Source: an uncultured Oscillospiraceae bacterium
Lineage (GTDB): Bacteria > Bacillota > Clostridia > Oscillospirales > Oscillospiraceae
Assembly: GCA_905234425.1 (NCBI GenBank)
Contig: CAJOHR010000004.1
Coordinates: 1-56,427 of the forward strand
Direction of reading: 5' to 3'
Length of the DNA: 56,427 bases
Below are positions 24,964 through 34,403 of this stretch, piece by piece (position 1 is the first letter of the stretch; each line of letters starts with the position of its first letter). The notes under the pieces are model-generated. The model did no database searches. It saw nothing but the letters and a program-made list of their open reading frames with translations, and was not told the origin of the DNA. The translations under genes were made by a program, and so were the position numbers.

Positions 24964-24992
24964 ATTATAACATAAAGGCGTCTCAAAATGAA
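24964..24992 (-). promoter_or_regulatory. Possible promoter of the SLH gene
   Basis: Minus strand TATAAT (24964-24969) with a weak TTCATT 17 bases upstream (24987-24992). The resulting leader would be about 130 bases and would contain the palindrome at 24863. Confidence 0.4.
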
Positions 24993-25046
24993 TCATGCCA
25001 CGGGATGTTCCGTTTACGGCCCATTCCAAATCGAATATGAATTTTC

Positions 25047-25086
25047 TTGCATTATCTCCCGTTTTGGAGTATGATGGACCTATAAT
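25047..25086 (+). promoter_or_regulatory. Sigma-A promoter region of pckA
   Basis: TTGCAT (25047-25052), 17 bases, TATGAT (25070-25075). A second perfect TATAAT follows at 25081-25086 but has no good -35. Confidence 0.6.
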
Positions 25087-25122
25087 AGAATGCTGTTGCG
25101 GCGGCGATATGGAGGTATGTTT

Positions 25123-26889
25123 ATGGCACTTACAAAGAATAACAAGGTCAATGTCTGGCTGGACGAGGTCACAGCGCTGCTGAAGCCCGACCAGGTGGTG
25201 CTGATCACCGGCGAACAGGCCCAGCTGGATCAGCTCTCTGCGGAGGCCGTTTCCACCGGCGAGTTCATCACCCTGAACCAGGAGAAGCTCCCCGGCTGCT
25301 ATCTCCACCGCTCGGATCCCACGGACGTGGCCCGGGTGGAGGACCGGACCTTCATCTGCTCCGTGAAGGAGGAGGACGCGGGCCCCACCAACAACTGGAT
25401 GGACCCTGGGTCGATGAAGGCCAAGCTCATGAAGCTCTACGACGGCGCCATGCAGGGCCGGACCATGTATGTGATCCCCTACTCCATGAGTGTGGTGGGT
25501 TCCCCCTTTGCCAAGTACGGTATTGAGGTCACGGACTCCATCTACGTGGTCATCTCCATGAACATCATGACTCGGGTGGGCATGGCCGTGCTGGAGGCGC
25601 TGGGCACAGACGGCGACTTCATCAAGGGTCTCCACGCCAAGAAGGACCTGGATCCCCAGGAGCGGTATATCGTTCAGTTCCCCGAGGAGAACACCATTAT
25701 GTCCATCAACTCCGGCTACGGTGGAAACGTGCTGCTTGGCAAGAAGTGCTTCGCCCTGCGCATCGCCTCCTATCTTGGCCGGCAGGAGAACTGGATGGCC
25801 GAGCACATGCTGATCCTGGGCATTCAGAATCCCCAGGGTGAGGTCCGCTATGTGACCGCCGCCTTCCCCTCCGCCTGCGGCAAAACCAACCTGGCCATGC
25901 TGATCCCTCCCGAGGGCTACCTCAAGAAGGGCTACAAGGTCTGGTGCGTGGGCGACGACATTGCCTGGCTCCGGGTGGGCGAGGACGGACGGCTCTGGGC
26001 CGTGAACCCGGAGAACGGCTTCTTCGGCGTAGCTCCCGGCACCTCCGCCAAGTCCAACTTCAACGCGCTGGAATCCACCAAGAAGAACACCCTGTTCACC
26101 AACGTGGCTCTGGACAAGAGCGATATGACCGTGTGGTGGGAAGGTCTCAACAAGACGCCTCCCGCGGACGCCGAGGATTGGCAGGGCCGTCCCTGGAACG
26201 GCGAGACCTCCACGGAGAAGGGCGCCCATCCCAACTCCCGGTTCACCGCCCCCGCCAAGAACTGCCCCTGCATCTCCCCCGAGTTTGAGAATCCCAAGGG
26301 CGTGCCCGTCTCCGCCATCATCTTCGGCGGCCGCCGGGCCAAGACCGCGCCTCTGGTCTATCAGTCCAGAAACTGGCAGCACGGTGTCTTTGTTGGCTCC
26401 ATCATGGCCTCCGAGACCACGGCTGCCGCGGCCGGCGCTGTGGGCGTTCTTCGGCGAGACCCCATGGCCATGCGTCCCTTCTGCGGCTACCACATGGGCG
26501 ACTACTGGCAGCACTGGCTGGATATGGGCAAGCTCATTCCCAACCAGCCCAAGATCTTCAACGTCAACTGGTTCCGCACCGACGACGAGGGCAACTTCAT
26601 CTGGCCGGGCTTCGGCGACAACATGCGTGTGCTGGAATGGATCCTGAAGCGCTGCTTCGACGAGGTAGACGCCCAGGAGACCCCCATCGGCTACGAGCCC
26701 TATCCCCAGGACATCAACCTGGAGGGTCTGGACATTTCCATCGACACCCTGACCGATCTGCTCAGCGTAGATAAGGACCTGTGGATGGAGGACGTCAACA
26801 ACATTGAGGAGTTCTACAAGGACTTCGGCGACAAGCTCCCCGCTGCCCTGAAGGACGAGCTGGAGACCTTGAAAAAGAATCTGGCCTGA
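25123..26889 (+). CDS. pckA: Phosphoenolpyruvate carboxykinase (GTP)
   Basis: A 588-residue GTP-dependent PEP carboxykinase linking oxaloacetate and PEP. The P-loop FPSACGKTNLAML is the signature of the GTP class, and NNWMDP, FGGRRAKTAPLVY and WFRTDDEGNFIWPGFGDN (shortened here) are other conserved blocks. The ATP-type enzyme has a different P-loop. Start at ATG 25123, seven bases after GGAGG; ATG 25117 and 25090 lack spacing. A single-gene unit with its own promoter and terminator. In fermentative anaerobes the enzyme often works in the carboxylating direction; the sequence does not decide this. Confidence 0.96.
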   Translation: MALTKNNKVNVWLDEVTALLKPDQVVLITGEQAQLDQLSAEAVSTGEFITLNQEKLPGCYLHRSDPTDVARVEDRTFICSVKEEDAGPTNNWMDPGSMKAKLMKLYDGAMQGRTMYVIPYSMSVVGSPFAKYGIEVTDSIYVVISMNIMTRVGMAVLEALGTDGDFIKGLHAKKDLDPQERYIVQFPEENTIMSINSGYGGNVLLGKKCFALRIASYLGRQENWMAEHMLILGIQNPQGEVRYVTAAFPSACGKTNLAMLIPPEGYLKKGYKVWCVGDDIAWLRVGEDGRLWAVNPENGFFGVAPGTSAKSNFNALESTKKNTLFTNVALDKSDMTVWWEGLNKTPPADAEDWQGRPWNGETSTEKGAHPNSRFTAPAKNCPCISPEFENPKGVPVSAIIFGGRRAKTAPLVYQSRNWQHGVFVGSIMASETTAAAAGAVGVLRRDPMAMRPFCGYHMGDYWQHWLDMGKLIPNQPKIFNVNWFRTDDEGNFIWPGFGDNMRVLEWILKRCFDEVDAQETPIGYEPYPQDINLEGLDISIDTLTDLLSVDKDLWMEDVNNIEEFYKDFGDKLPAALKDELETLKKNLA

Positions 26890-26902
26890 CCCTGATACAG
26901 TG

Positions 26903-26943
26903 ATCGCGCCCCGGCTCTCAAAAAGCCGGGGCGCGATTTCCTT
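26903..26943 (+). terminator. Terminator of pckA
   Basis: A perfect 14-bp stem (26903-26916 with 26924-26937) and a TTTC run; it lies directly against the stop of the convergent mechanosensitive channel gene. Confidence 0.9.
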
Positions 26944-27784
26944 ATTCCTTCATCATGTGGACGTTCAGGTGGTCGTAACTGAAGGTGACGCCGTTCCGGT
27001 CGAAGGTTTTCTTGGCCTCCTCCAGCAGGCCGAACCACACGTCCCAGTAGTCCTCCCCCACGCACCAGCACCGGGCTTGATACTGGATGGAGCTGGCCTC
27101 ATAGGCGTTGACCCGGGCGAAGATCTCCAAGTCCTTCCGGACCTGGGGAATGTTGTTCATGGCCTCGATCAGGCTGGATTTTACCGTTTCCACGTCGTTG
27201 TCGTAGCCCACGGAGAAGTTCATGTCGATGCGGCGCATGCCGTCTGTGGAGTAATTGACCACCTCGGAAACGGTGACGGTACTGTTTGGCACAAAGATGG
27301 TGCGGGCGTCCCAGGAGACGATCCTGGTATACGTCATGGAGATTTCCCGCACAAAGCCCTCATTGCCGCCGATGAGCACATAGTCCCCCACCCGGAAGGG
27401 TTTCGTCGTCAGGATCACAAGGCCGCTGGCCAGATTGGCCAGGGCGCCTTGGAGGGCCAGAGAGACTGCCAGACCGGCAACGCTCAGTACGGCGATCAGG
27501 CTGGTGATGTCCACGCCAAGACCGGCGGCCACAATGGTGGCGGCCACAAACCACAAAATCACCTTTATCGTGGCGATCAGAAAGCTGTGGGCGCTGGGGT
27601 CCAGCTTGGAACGCTGGATCAGCTTTGTAAAGAGCCTGGAGAGCAGATTGACCAGCACAATGAGCACGATTACCAGGACGGCGAGCTTCACTACGTCCAC
27701 GAGGCTCAGGCTCTTCAGTACGCTGGCAGCGGCAGCCACCTGCTCTTCGTCCACCTGCACGGTATCGACCAGAAACGCGGGCAT
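26942..27784 (-). CDS. MscS-family small-conductance mechanosensitive channel
   Basis: A 280-residue membrane protein with three spans in its first 130 residues and a soluble C-terminal vestibule. The pore-lining third helix has the Gly/Ala packing pattern GLAVSLALQGALANLASG, followed by the beta-domain start KPFRVGDYV and the motif FVPNSTV. Channels of this family release solutes on hypo-osmotic shock. The length equals E. coli MscS. Ribosome site AGGAGGT. The gene lies 58 bases downstream of the hydratase gene on the same strand and may be read from it or from an AT-rich stretch between the two. Confidence 0.93.
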   Translation of the reverse strand: MPAFLVDTVQVDEEQVAAAASVLKSLSLVDVVKLAVLVIVLIVLVNLLSRLFTKLIQRSKLDPSAHSFLIATIKVILWFVAATIVAAGLGVDITSLIAVLSVAGLAVSLALQGALANLASGLVILTTKPFRVGDYVLIGGNEGFVREISMTYTRIVSWDARTIFVPNSTVTVSEVVNYSTDGMRRIDMNFSVGYDNDVETVKSSLIEAMNNIPQVRKDLEIFARVNAYEASSIQYQARCWCVGEDYWDVWFGLLEEAKKTFDRNGVTFSYDHLNVHMMKE

Positions 27785-27842
27785 GGATGCACCTCCTGTA
27801 CATCTCTAATTAGTTTACATAATTTATATTATTTGCAACCGA

Positions 27843-30083
27843 TCACTTTCCGGCGTAGTAGTTGATCAGGCATCCGGCCAGGATCACGTCCCGCTCCTCC
27901 CGGGGCAGGTTCTTCATATCCAGGCGGATTTCCCGGGTTCCGGCGGGCTGGATCAGGGTGGCCGTCACGGACTCATCGCTGCCCTCCAGGGCCTTCCGAA
28001 TGCCGGGGATGTACAGCTTGTCGCCGGTCTGGATGTTCAGTTCCTCAATATTCTCCACGGTGAAGGGCACCATGCCCCAGTTGATGACGTTGGAGCGATA
28101 GCGCTTGGTAGCGTAGTCCAGGCAGATGTTGGCGCAGCCTCCCAGCACGCGCTGGCAGGAAGCAGCCTGCTCCCGGGCGGAGCCGTCGCCGGGCCGAATG
28201 GACATGACCACGCTGCCAAGGCCGGTGGTTCTGGGATCGTATTCGCCCATTTCCGCGGCAACAGAGGCGGGGGCCGTCCGGCGCTTGCGTTCCACCGCCT
28301 GAACGGCCTTGGCTCTTCCCACATATCCCGGGTCCTTCCGGCTGAGGGCAAATTCACTCAGCCGCAGAGGATTGGACCGGTAGGAGGAGGTTTCGCCTGA
28401 GGGGATCAGCTCGTCGGTGGTGGTCAGGGGGTCATAGATGGCCGAGGCCACCTCCAGCAGCAGATTCTCCGGCATGGGGATCTGCTCCGGCCAGTCGGCG
28501 ATGTTGGGTCCAAATACCAGCTCCTCCTGGGGCTGGGGCTTCCCGACGCCGAAATACACACGGGCCTTGTAGGCGGAATCATCGTACTGATAATCCACCC
28601 AGCTGGGGTCTGCGGTGATCTCCGGCAGATCGGAGGCCGCGGTGATCGCGCCGCCGTTCAAGGCGGAGGCGGCGATGGAACGGGCGTCCATGAGGGCCAC
28701 GTAGCTCAGTTGGCCGTCGCCCGGCTTGCTGCCCTCCCGGTTGGGGAAGTTCCGGGTGGAGTGACGGATGGAGAAGGCCCCGTTGGCAGGAACGTCGCCG
28801 GCGCCGAAGCAGGGACCGCAGAAGGCGGACCGGATGGAGACGCCGGAGGCCATGAGGCTGGCCAGGCTGCCCTTCCGGCTCAGCTCCATCATAACGGGCA
28901 TGGAGGCCGGATAGGCCGACAGCCAGAATGCGTCAGCGCCCAGCGGCGCACCGGAGAGGATCTCCGCCGCCTTGGTGAGATTCTGATAGGTGCCGCCGGA
29001 GCAGCCGGCAATGACGCCCTGATCGGCATAGAATTTCCCGCTCCGGATCTTTTTGAGCAGGCTTTCAGGCTCCGATTTCAGCTCCAACTGCTGCCGGGTC
29101 CGCTCCTCCACCTGATGGAGCAGGTCCGCCAGGTTTTCATTGAAGGTGTGGATGGAAACGGCGCAGGAGGGATGGAAGGGCAGGGCGATCATACATTCCA
29201 CCTTGTCCAGCTCTACGTGGAGGATCCGGTCATAGTAAGCGCCCTCCTGGGGAGAGATCGCCTTGTACTCGTTCTCCCGGCCATGAATGGCAAGGCTCTT
29301 CCGAACGGTTTCGTCCGTCTGCCAGATGGAGCTGAGGCAGGAGGTCTCCGTGGTCATGACGTCGATGCCGCTGCGGTAATCCATGGCCAGATTGGCGATT
29401 CCCGGTCCGAAAAACTCCATGACCGCGTTTTTCACAGTCCCGGCGTTGAAGGTTTTCTCAATGATGGCCAGGGCCACATCCTGGGGACCCACGCCCGGTC
29501 TGGGCGCGCCGGTGAGATAAATCCCCACAACAGGCGGCAGGTCCACGTCGTATGTCCGGTTCAGAAGCTGCTTCACCAGCTCCGGACCGCCCTCGCCAAT
29601 GGCCATGGTACCGTAGGCGCCGTAGCGGGTATGGGAATCGGAACCGATGATCATCTTTCCACAGCCCGCGTAACGCTCCCGCATATAGGAGTGGATCACA
29701 GCCTGATGGGCAGGGACAAACTCGCCGCCGTATTTCTTGGCGGCGGACAGGCCGAACACATGGTCGTCCTCGTTGATGGTGCCGCCCACAGCGCAAAGGC
29801 TGTTGTGACAGTTGGTCAGTACATAGGGCAGCGGAAATTCGGTGAGTCCGCTGGCCCGCGCCGTCTGAATGATGCCTACATAGGTGATATCGTGGGAGGC
29901 CATGGCGTCAAAACGGATCTTTAAGCGTTCCGGATTGCCGCTGGTGTTGTGGGCCTGCATGATCCCATAGGCCATGGTTTTTTCCCGGCCGGATGCTTGA
30001 GAAAAGCCTCTGGCAACTCCCTCCTCCGCAGAAAGGAAGGAACCGGCGGAATAAAAGCCGCCATTTTCATATACGGTAATCAT
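27843..30083 (-). CDS. YbhJ-type aconitase-family hydratase
   Basis: A 746-residue member of the aconitase superfamily, closest by eye to the YbhJ-type putative hydratases rather than AcnA/AcnB. Conserved parts: GSDSHTRYGAYGTMAIGEGG, the iron-sulfur ligands in AGCSGGT and CGPCFGAGD, and the swivel-domain region INWGMVPF. It should be a [4Fe-4S] hydro-lyase; the substrate is not known for this group. Start at ATG 30083, eight bases after GGAGG; longer in-frame starts lack a ribosome site. No citrate synthase or isocitrate dehydrogenase gene is adjacent. Confidence 0.88.
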   Translation of the reverse strand: MITVYENGGFYSAGSFLSAEEGVARGFSQASGREKTMAYGIMQAHNTSGNPERLKIRFDAMASHDITYVGIIQTARASGLTEFPLPYVLTNCHNSLCAVGGTINEDDHVFGLSAAKKYGGEFVPAHQAVIHSYMRERYAGCGKMIIGSDSHTRYGAYGTMAIGEGGPELVKQLLNRTYDVDLPPVVGIYLTGAPRPGVGPQDVALAIIEKTFNAGTVKNAVMEFFGPGIANLAMDYRSGIDVMTTETSCLSSIWQTDETVRKSLAIHGRENEYKAISPQEGAYYDRILHVELDKVECMIALPFHPSCAVSIHTFNENLADLLHQVEERTRQQLELKSEPESLLKKIRSGKFYADQGVIAGCSGGTYQNLTKAAEILSGAPLGADAFWLSAYPASMPVMMELSRKGSLASLMASGVSIRSAFCGPCFGAGDVPANGAFSIRHSTRNFPNREGSKPGDGQLSYVALMDARSIAASALNGGAITAASDLPEITADPSWVDYQYDDSAYKARVYFGVGKPQPQEELVFGPNIADWPEQIPMPENLLLEVASAIYDPLTTTDELIPSGETSSYRSNPLRLSEFALSRKDPGYVGRAKAVQAVERKRRTAPASVAAEMGEYDPRTTGLGSVVMSIRPGDGSAREQAASCQRVLGGCANICLDYATKRYRSNVINWGMVPFTVENIEELNIQTGDKLYIPGIRKALEGSDESVTATLIQPAGTREIRLDMKNLPREERDVILAGCLINYYAGK

Positions 30084-30114
30084 AGGAATCTCCTCCAATG
30101 TATATTCTTTCATT

Positions 30115-30143
30115 ATTGTATCAGGATATAAAAGGCATTGCAA
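30115..30143 (-). promoter_or_regulatory. Sigma-A promoter of the hydratase gene
   Basis: Minus strand TTGCAA (30138-30143), 17 bases, TACAAT (30115-30120). Confidence 0.6.
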
Positions 30144-30225
30144 GAACAAATCCGGGAACCTGGCTTCTTGGGATTCTCTCACCTTCTCGATGTGATTTTA
30201 ATTATTATTTAATAAAGTATTTATA

Positions 30226-30254
30226 TTGACATTTGCCAATTTTCAGGATATACT
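30226..30254 (+). promoter_or_regulatory. Sigma-A promoter of the hemolysin III gene
   Basis: TTGACA (30226-30231), 17 bases, TATACT (30249-30254), 44 bases before the start codon. Confidence 0.8.
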
Positions 30255-30297
30255 TGTGTTGTAAAGGATATGTTTTTCTGTTTGGGAGGTGTTTTCC

Positions 30298-30972
30298 GTG
30301 AGAGAAAAATACAGTGAGGCCGGAAGAAATCCATACGACGGTCTTCGGACCTGGTCAGCGCTGACCCATGGCGTTGGAATCGTTTTGGCGATCCTGGCCC
30401 TGATTCTTCTGCTCCAGGTAACCGTCCATCGCAGCGCTGTCACCGTAACGGCTGTGTCTGTCTACGCGGTGAGCATGCTCAGTCTGTACACCGCCAGCAC
30501 CATCTATCATTCCCTGCGCACCGGCGTCCGGGGCAGGCTGTTCCTTCGGAAGCTGGATCACCTGATGATCTATTTCCTCATTGCGGGAACCTACACGCCC
30601 ATCTGCCTGATCCCCCTGGGCGGCACCCGTTCCGGACGGATCATGCTGGCCGTGATCTGGTCCATGGCCCTCCTGGGCAGCGCCTTCACCCTGTTTTGGA
30701 TCAGGATGCCCAGAGCCCTGACCGCTGCCATCTATCTGATTATGGGCTGGACCGCCATTTTCGCCATTTATCCCCTGTATCAGGTCATGCGCCCCATTTG
30801 CTTTGCCATGCTGCTCTCCGGCGGCGTGCTCTACTCCGTGGGCGGCATTCTCTACGCGCTGAAATGGCCAGGCCGGAACAACAAATATTTCGGGTGTCAC
30901 GAGATCTTCCACGTATTCATCGTGCTGGGCAGCATCTGCCACTTTATCATGATCTATCGGCTGTTCCCATGA
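30298..30972 (+). CDS. Hemolysin III / PAQR-family membrane protein
   Basis: A 224-residue seven-span membrane protein of the TrhA/hemolysin III branch of the PAQR family. Metal-site residues are present: the first motif LYTASTIYHSL, then KLDHLMIYFLIAGTYTP, and the final GCHEIFHVFIVLGSICHF with two histidines. Bacterial members affect membrane homeostasis; hemolysis is not established for most. The start is GTG 30298, eight bases after GGGAGG; an earlier GTG overlaps that site. Single-gene unit. Confidence 0.92.
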   Translation: MREKYSEAGRNPYDGLRTWSALTHGVGIVLAILALILLLQVTVHRSAVTVTAVSVYAVSMLSLYTASTIYHSLRTGVRGRLFLRKLDHLMIYFLIAGTYTPICLIPLGGTRSGRIMLAVIWSMALLGSAFTLFWIRMPRALTAAIYLIMGWTAIFAIYPLYQVMRPICFAMLLSGGVLYSVGGILYALKWPGRNNKYFGCHEIFHVFIVLGSICHFIMIYRLFP

Positions 30973-30984
30973 AGTAAAAAAACT

Positions 30985-31017
30985 GGAGGTCCCGGAACGC
31001 TCCGGGGCCTCCTTTTT
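30985..31017. terminator. Bidirectional terminator
   Basis: A 12-bp stem (30985-30996 with 31001-31012, one G-T pair) flanked by T5 on the plus side and a run of seven A on the left, which is T7 for the minus strand. It serves the convergent hemolysin III and histidine kinase genes. Confidence 0.9.
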
Positions 31018-31020
31018 GAT

Positions 31021-32106
31021 CTATAAATCCACGCCTCTTGTGTCGTAGATCCGGGCGGGCAACACATCCGAAAGCGCCGTCAGAAGCTGTTCCCGCCGCA
31101 TGTCGATTTTGTTTACGCCTGTGGGAATGGTCACCGGGGATTTCAGAATCGCTTCGCCGGAGGACAGCACCGGCAGGGACAGATGCACGGCAGTTCCCTC
31201 TCCCTCCACAGACTCCAGGAGCAGCCCGCCGCCGTGGGCGACTGCCGCCCGGCGGACAAGCGGCAGTCCCAATCCCACGCCCCAGCGCGGGTCCGGGATC
31301 AGTCCCCGATGGGTGCTGCGGGAGAACACATGCCCCATCTGATCGGCGGAGATTCCGCAGCCGTTGTCCCGAACGGTGATGCGTAGCCGTTTGCCGCTCC
31401 GGCGGAGCGTCACAGCGATCTCCCCCTGGGGCTCCGTGAATTTGATCGCGTTGGATACCAGCAGGCAGACGGCGTTTGTCATCCACTCCCGATCAATGGC
31501 CGCGACACAGCGCTCTGTAGCGCCTTGATAGATGAGGCGGCGGTCCGCCGTCTCACACATGGGTATCAAATCCTCTACCAGCTTTCCGAGCCACTGGTCC
31601 AGATCCTCCCGCTCGGGATGATAGGTGAACGGGTCCTTCGGCTGGCCCACAGCCCGGAGCTCCTCGCTGATCCGCCGCAGGTTATAGAGGCCCCGGTTCA
31701 GCTCCGCCGCTCCTTCCAGATTCTGATCCTCCAACAGAGGAAGCAATCGAGGCGTCACCGCCATGACAGAGGCCAGGTAGTGCTGCATCCGCTCTGCCAG
31801 CGTAACGAACGTCTGGTCCTCCTCCCGGTCCGCATAGACCGTGGCCAGGACGCCGTTTTTCATACCGGTGAGCTTCACATTCAGGCCGGCGTTCTCCCCC
31901 TCCAGGGAAAACAGAACGCTTCCCTTCCCCTGAAACGGGCCCGCCTGCTCCCAGGAATCACCGAACAGGTCTGCGGCATCGGTTCCGGGACAAGCGTCGG
32001 GAAACAGTCTGGACGCCTCCGGCGAGAGCCCTGCCAGTATTCCATTTTCAAAAACAAGCAGCGCCTCTGAGGAGGCCTGCAGCATTTCCAGAATGGCTCT
32101 GTCCAT
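31021..32106 (-). CDS. Orphan cytosolic sensor histidine kinase
   Basis: A 361-residue protein with an N-terminal PAS-like region (LLVFENGILAGLSPEA), a helical region with a candidate phosphoacceptor histidine in ERMQHYLASV, and a C-terminal HATPase domain: NAIKFTEP (N box), RDNGCGISADQM (G1) and GVGLGLPLVRRA (G2). There is no membrane span, so it would sense an internal signal. The H region does not carry the usual HE/HD pair, so the phosphorylation site is uncertain. No response regulator is nearby. Start at ATG 32106 behind GGAGGG. Confidence 0.82.
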   Translation of the reverse strand: MDRAILEMLQASSEALLVFENGILAGLSPEASRLFPDACPGTDAADLFGDSWEQAGPFQGKGSVLFSLEGENAGLNVKLTGMKNGVLATVYADREEDQTFVTLAERMQHYLASVMAVTPRLLPLLEDQNLEGAAELNRGLYNLRRISEELRAVGQPKDPFTYHPEREDLDQWLGKLVEDLIPMCETADRRLIYQGATERCVAAIDREWMTNAVCLLVSNAIKFTEPQGEIAVTLRRSGKRLRITVRDNGCGISADQMGHVFSRSTHRGLIPDPRWGVGLGLPLVRRAAVAHGGGLLLESVEGEGTAVHLSLPVLSSGEAILKSPVTIPTGVNKIDMRREQLLTALSDVLPARIYDTRGVDL

Positions 32107-32198
32107 CGATCTTCCCTCCGGATTTTGCATCGAACACCACTAGCGTTTCCCTTCGGCAGCAATCAAACCGGCGAAATATCTTCCACCGCTTTATGTCC

Positions 32199-32227
32199 AT
32201 CATATCCCATTCCCGAAGAAAAAACAA
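32199..32227 (-). promoter_or_regulatory. Promoter of the histidine kinase gene
   Basis: Minus strand TTGTTT (32222-32227), 17 bases, TATGAT (32199-32204), giving a leader of about 90 bases. Confidence 0.55.
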
Positions 32228-32340
32228 GTCCGGTTTTGTCGAAACCTGTCGAAAACCATACGGCTCAGCCCTAACGTCTGCCGGACCTCCCCAAGGCGTC
32301 AATGCAATCTATGTTTGGCACCGCCTTCAGGTTCCCCGCA

Positions 32341-32375
32341 GAAAAGAGCCCGGAAGGACCTTCGTCCCTCCGGGC
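32341..32375 (-). terminator. Terminator of the first ABC exporter operon
   Basis: An 11-bp stem with one mismatch (32348-32358 with 32365-32375), followed on the minus strand by TCTTTTC. Confidence 0.75.
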
Positions 32376-32399
32376 ATTTGATTGTTTATGGAAGCAATA

Positions 32400-34403
32400 T
32401 CACTCCAGCATGTGCTGGCCAGTATACAGCTCATAGTACCTTCCGCCCTTGGCCAGAAGCTCTCTGTGGCTGCCGAATTCGATGATCTCTCCGGCCTCAA
32501 TGACGCAGATCTTGTCAGAGTTCCGGACGGTGGAAAGCCGGTGAGCGATGACGAACACGGTCCTGCCCTCCATAAGGCCATCCATGCCCTTTTCGATCTC
32601 CTTCTCCGTTCTGGTGTCGATGGAGGAGGTAGCCTCGTCCATGATCAGCACCGGTGGTTTGGCGACCGCGGCTCGGGAAATGTTGAGCAGCTGGCGCTGG
32701 CCCTGGGACAGGCTTCCGCCGTCGCCGGTGATATAGGTGTTGAACCCGTCGGGCAGCGACATGATGAAGTTATAGGCGTTGGCCCGTTTGGCCGCCTGGA
32801 TGCACTCCTCGTCGGTGGCGTTGAGCCGTCCGTACCGGATGTTCTCCATGATGGTGCCGCTGAACAGGTGGGTATCCTGGAGGATCACCACGAGGCTCCG
32901 GCGCAGGTCGTCCTTCTTGATGTCCTTCACGTTGATACCGTCGTATAGGATCTGGCCGTCCTGGACGTCGTAGAACCGGTTGATCAGGTTGGTGATGGTG
33001 GTCTTACCGGCGCCGGTGGAGCCCACAAAGGCCACCTTCTGGCCGGGAAGCGCCTCCACGTTCACGTGCTTCAAAACGGGCTTGCCCTCCACGTAGTGGA
33101 AGGAGATATCCTCGATCTGGACATGGCCCTTGAGGGGCACCAGCGTGCCGTCCGCCTTCTTCCAGGCCTCGCCCTTGTTGGAGAGCCAGTCGTCGATTTC
33201 CCGTCCGTTTTCGTCCACGGGGACCATAGTCACATTGCCCTCGTCGATCTCCGGATCGGAGTCCATGACAGCGAAGATCCGCTCAGCGCCGGCCACGGCG
33301 GAGAGCAGGGTCACCATCTGCTGGGAGACCTGGTTGATGGGCATGGCCACACGCTTGGTATAGGTGAGATAGGTGCCCAGGGTGCCGATGGTGAACACCA
33401 CACCGCCGATGGCAGCGCCGGTCTGGACAGTCATGATCACGAACAGGCCGCCCACCACCGCCGTTACGGCGTAGCAGATACCCATGACCTGGTTCAGGAT
33501 GGGCATAATGATCATGCCCACGTAGGTGGCGTCCATGGCCGCGTCCCGATAGGCCACGTCCTTGCCCGTGAACTCCTCCTTGATCTCCTCCTCGTAGTTG
33601 AAGGCCTTGACCACCTTGATGCCCTCGACCATTTCCTCCACGTAGGCGTTGACCCGGCCCAGATTCCGCTGCTGAGCCTTATAGAGCTTCTTGGATTTCT
33701 TGGAGATTTTCTGGACGATGATGTAGTCCACCGCCATAAAGGCCACCACGATCACAAACAGGATCCAGTTCAGATAGATCATCAGGGCCACAGTGCCCAC
33801 GAAGTTGATAATGGAGGAGATCATCATGGTGACGGTCTGCTCCATGGCCATCTGGACGTTGTCGGCGTCGTTGGTGAACCGGGACATGATCTCGCCGTTG
33901 CCGTTGGCGTCATAGTAGGAGATGGGCATCTCCTGGAGCTTGTCGAACAGGTCCTTCCGGAGCCGGTTGATGGCCCGCTGGGACAGGAAGCTCATAAGCA
34001 GGCCCTGGCCGTAGGAGGCCGCGGCGCCCAGCAGATAGATTCCCAGCAGCTTTAAAAGCTGCATGGCCAGGGGATGCCAGCCGATGGAGGGGTCCTTGAT
34101 CACGGGGATGATGCAGTCGTCGATGATGGGCTTGAGGAAGTAGCCCGCAGCCAGGTCGGCCAGGGTGGAGATCAGCATCATCACCAGGACGAACACCAGC
34201 AGGAGCTTGTTGTGGACCACATAGTTCAGAAGCCGCAGGACGGTGCCCTTGGTGTCCTTGGGCTTCCGGAAGTCCTTGGCGCCGCCGGGGCCTCTCTGGC
34301 CTCGCATGGAGCCGGTATAGTTGCCCTCCTCGTCGTCGTCCTCCTCGGTTTTCTTCTTGCCCTTGGTGTCCACGGCAGGAGCGGTTTCCTTCTTGTTAGC
34401 CAT
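32400..34403 (-). CDS. ABC exporter half-transporter with canonical ATPase site
   Basis: A 667-residue permease-ATPase fusion. A charged, low-complexity N-terminal extension of about 60 residues (KKKTEEDDDEEG) precedes six membrane spans and the nucleotide-binding domain: GSTGAGKTT (Walker A), SLSQGQRQL (signature), LIMDEATSSID (Walker B with catalytic glutamate) and IAHRLST (switch histidine). It pairs with the half-transporter encoded upstream, whose ATPase site is degenerate, as in TM287/288 and BmrCD. Start at ATG 34403 overlapping the partner gene by 8 bases, with a G-rich ribosome site. The substrate, drug or lipid, is unknown. Confidence 0.93.
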   Translation of the reverse strand: MANKKETAPAVDTKGKKKTEEDDDEEGNYTGSMRGQRGPGGAKDFRKPKDTKGTVLRLLNYVVHNKLLLVFVLVMMLISTLADLAAGYFLKPIIDDCIIPVIKDPSIGWHPLAMQLLKLLGIYLLGAAASYGQGLLMSFLSQRAINRLRKDLFDKLQEMPISYYDANGNGEIMSRFTNDADNVQMAMEQTVTMMISSIINFVGTVALMIYLNWILFVIVVAFMAVDYIIVQKISKKSKKLYKAQQRNLGRVNAYVEEMVEGIKVVKAFNYEEEIKEEFTGKDVAYRDAAMDATYVGMIIMPILNQVMGICYAVTAVVGGLFVIMTVQTGAAIGGVVFTIGTLGTYLTYTKRVAMPINQVSQQMVTLLSAVAGAERIFAVMDSDPEIDEGNVTMVPVDENGREIDDWLSNKGEAWKKADGTLVPLKGHVQIEDISFHYVEGKPVLKHVNVEALPGQKVAFVGSTGAGKTTITNLINRFYDVQDGQILYDGINVKDIKKDDLRRSLVVILQDTHLFSGTIMENIRYGRLNATDEECIQAAKRANAYNFIMSLPDGFNTYITGDGGSLSQGQRQLLNISRAAVAKPPVLIMDEATSSIDTRTEKEIEKGMDGLMEGRTVFVIAHRLSTVRNSDKICVIEAGEIIEFGSHRELLAKGGRYYELYTGQHMLE

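Noticed and set aside
24424..26514. Long open frame antisense to pckA running into the SLH gene
   Set aside because: It spans a promoter region and two real genes, has a His/Gly-rich composition and no recognisable domain.
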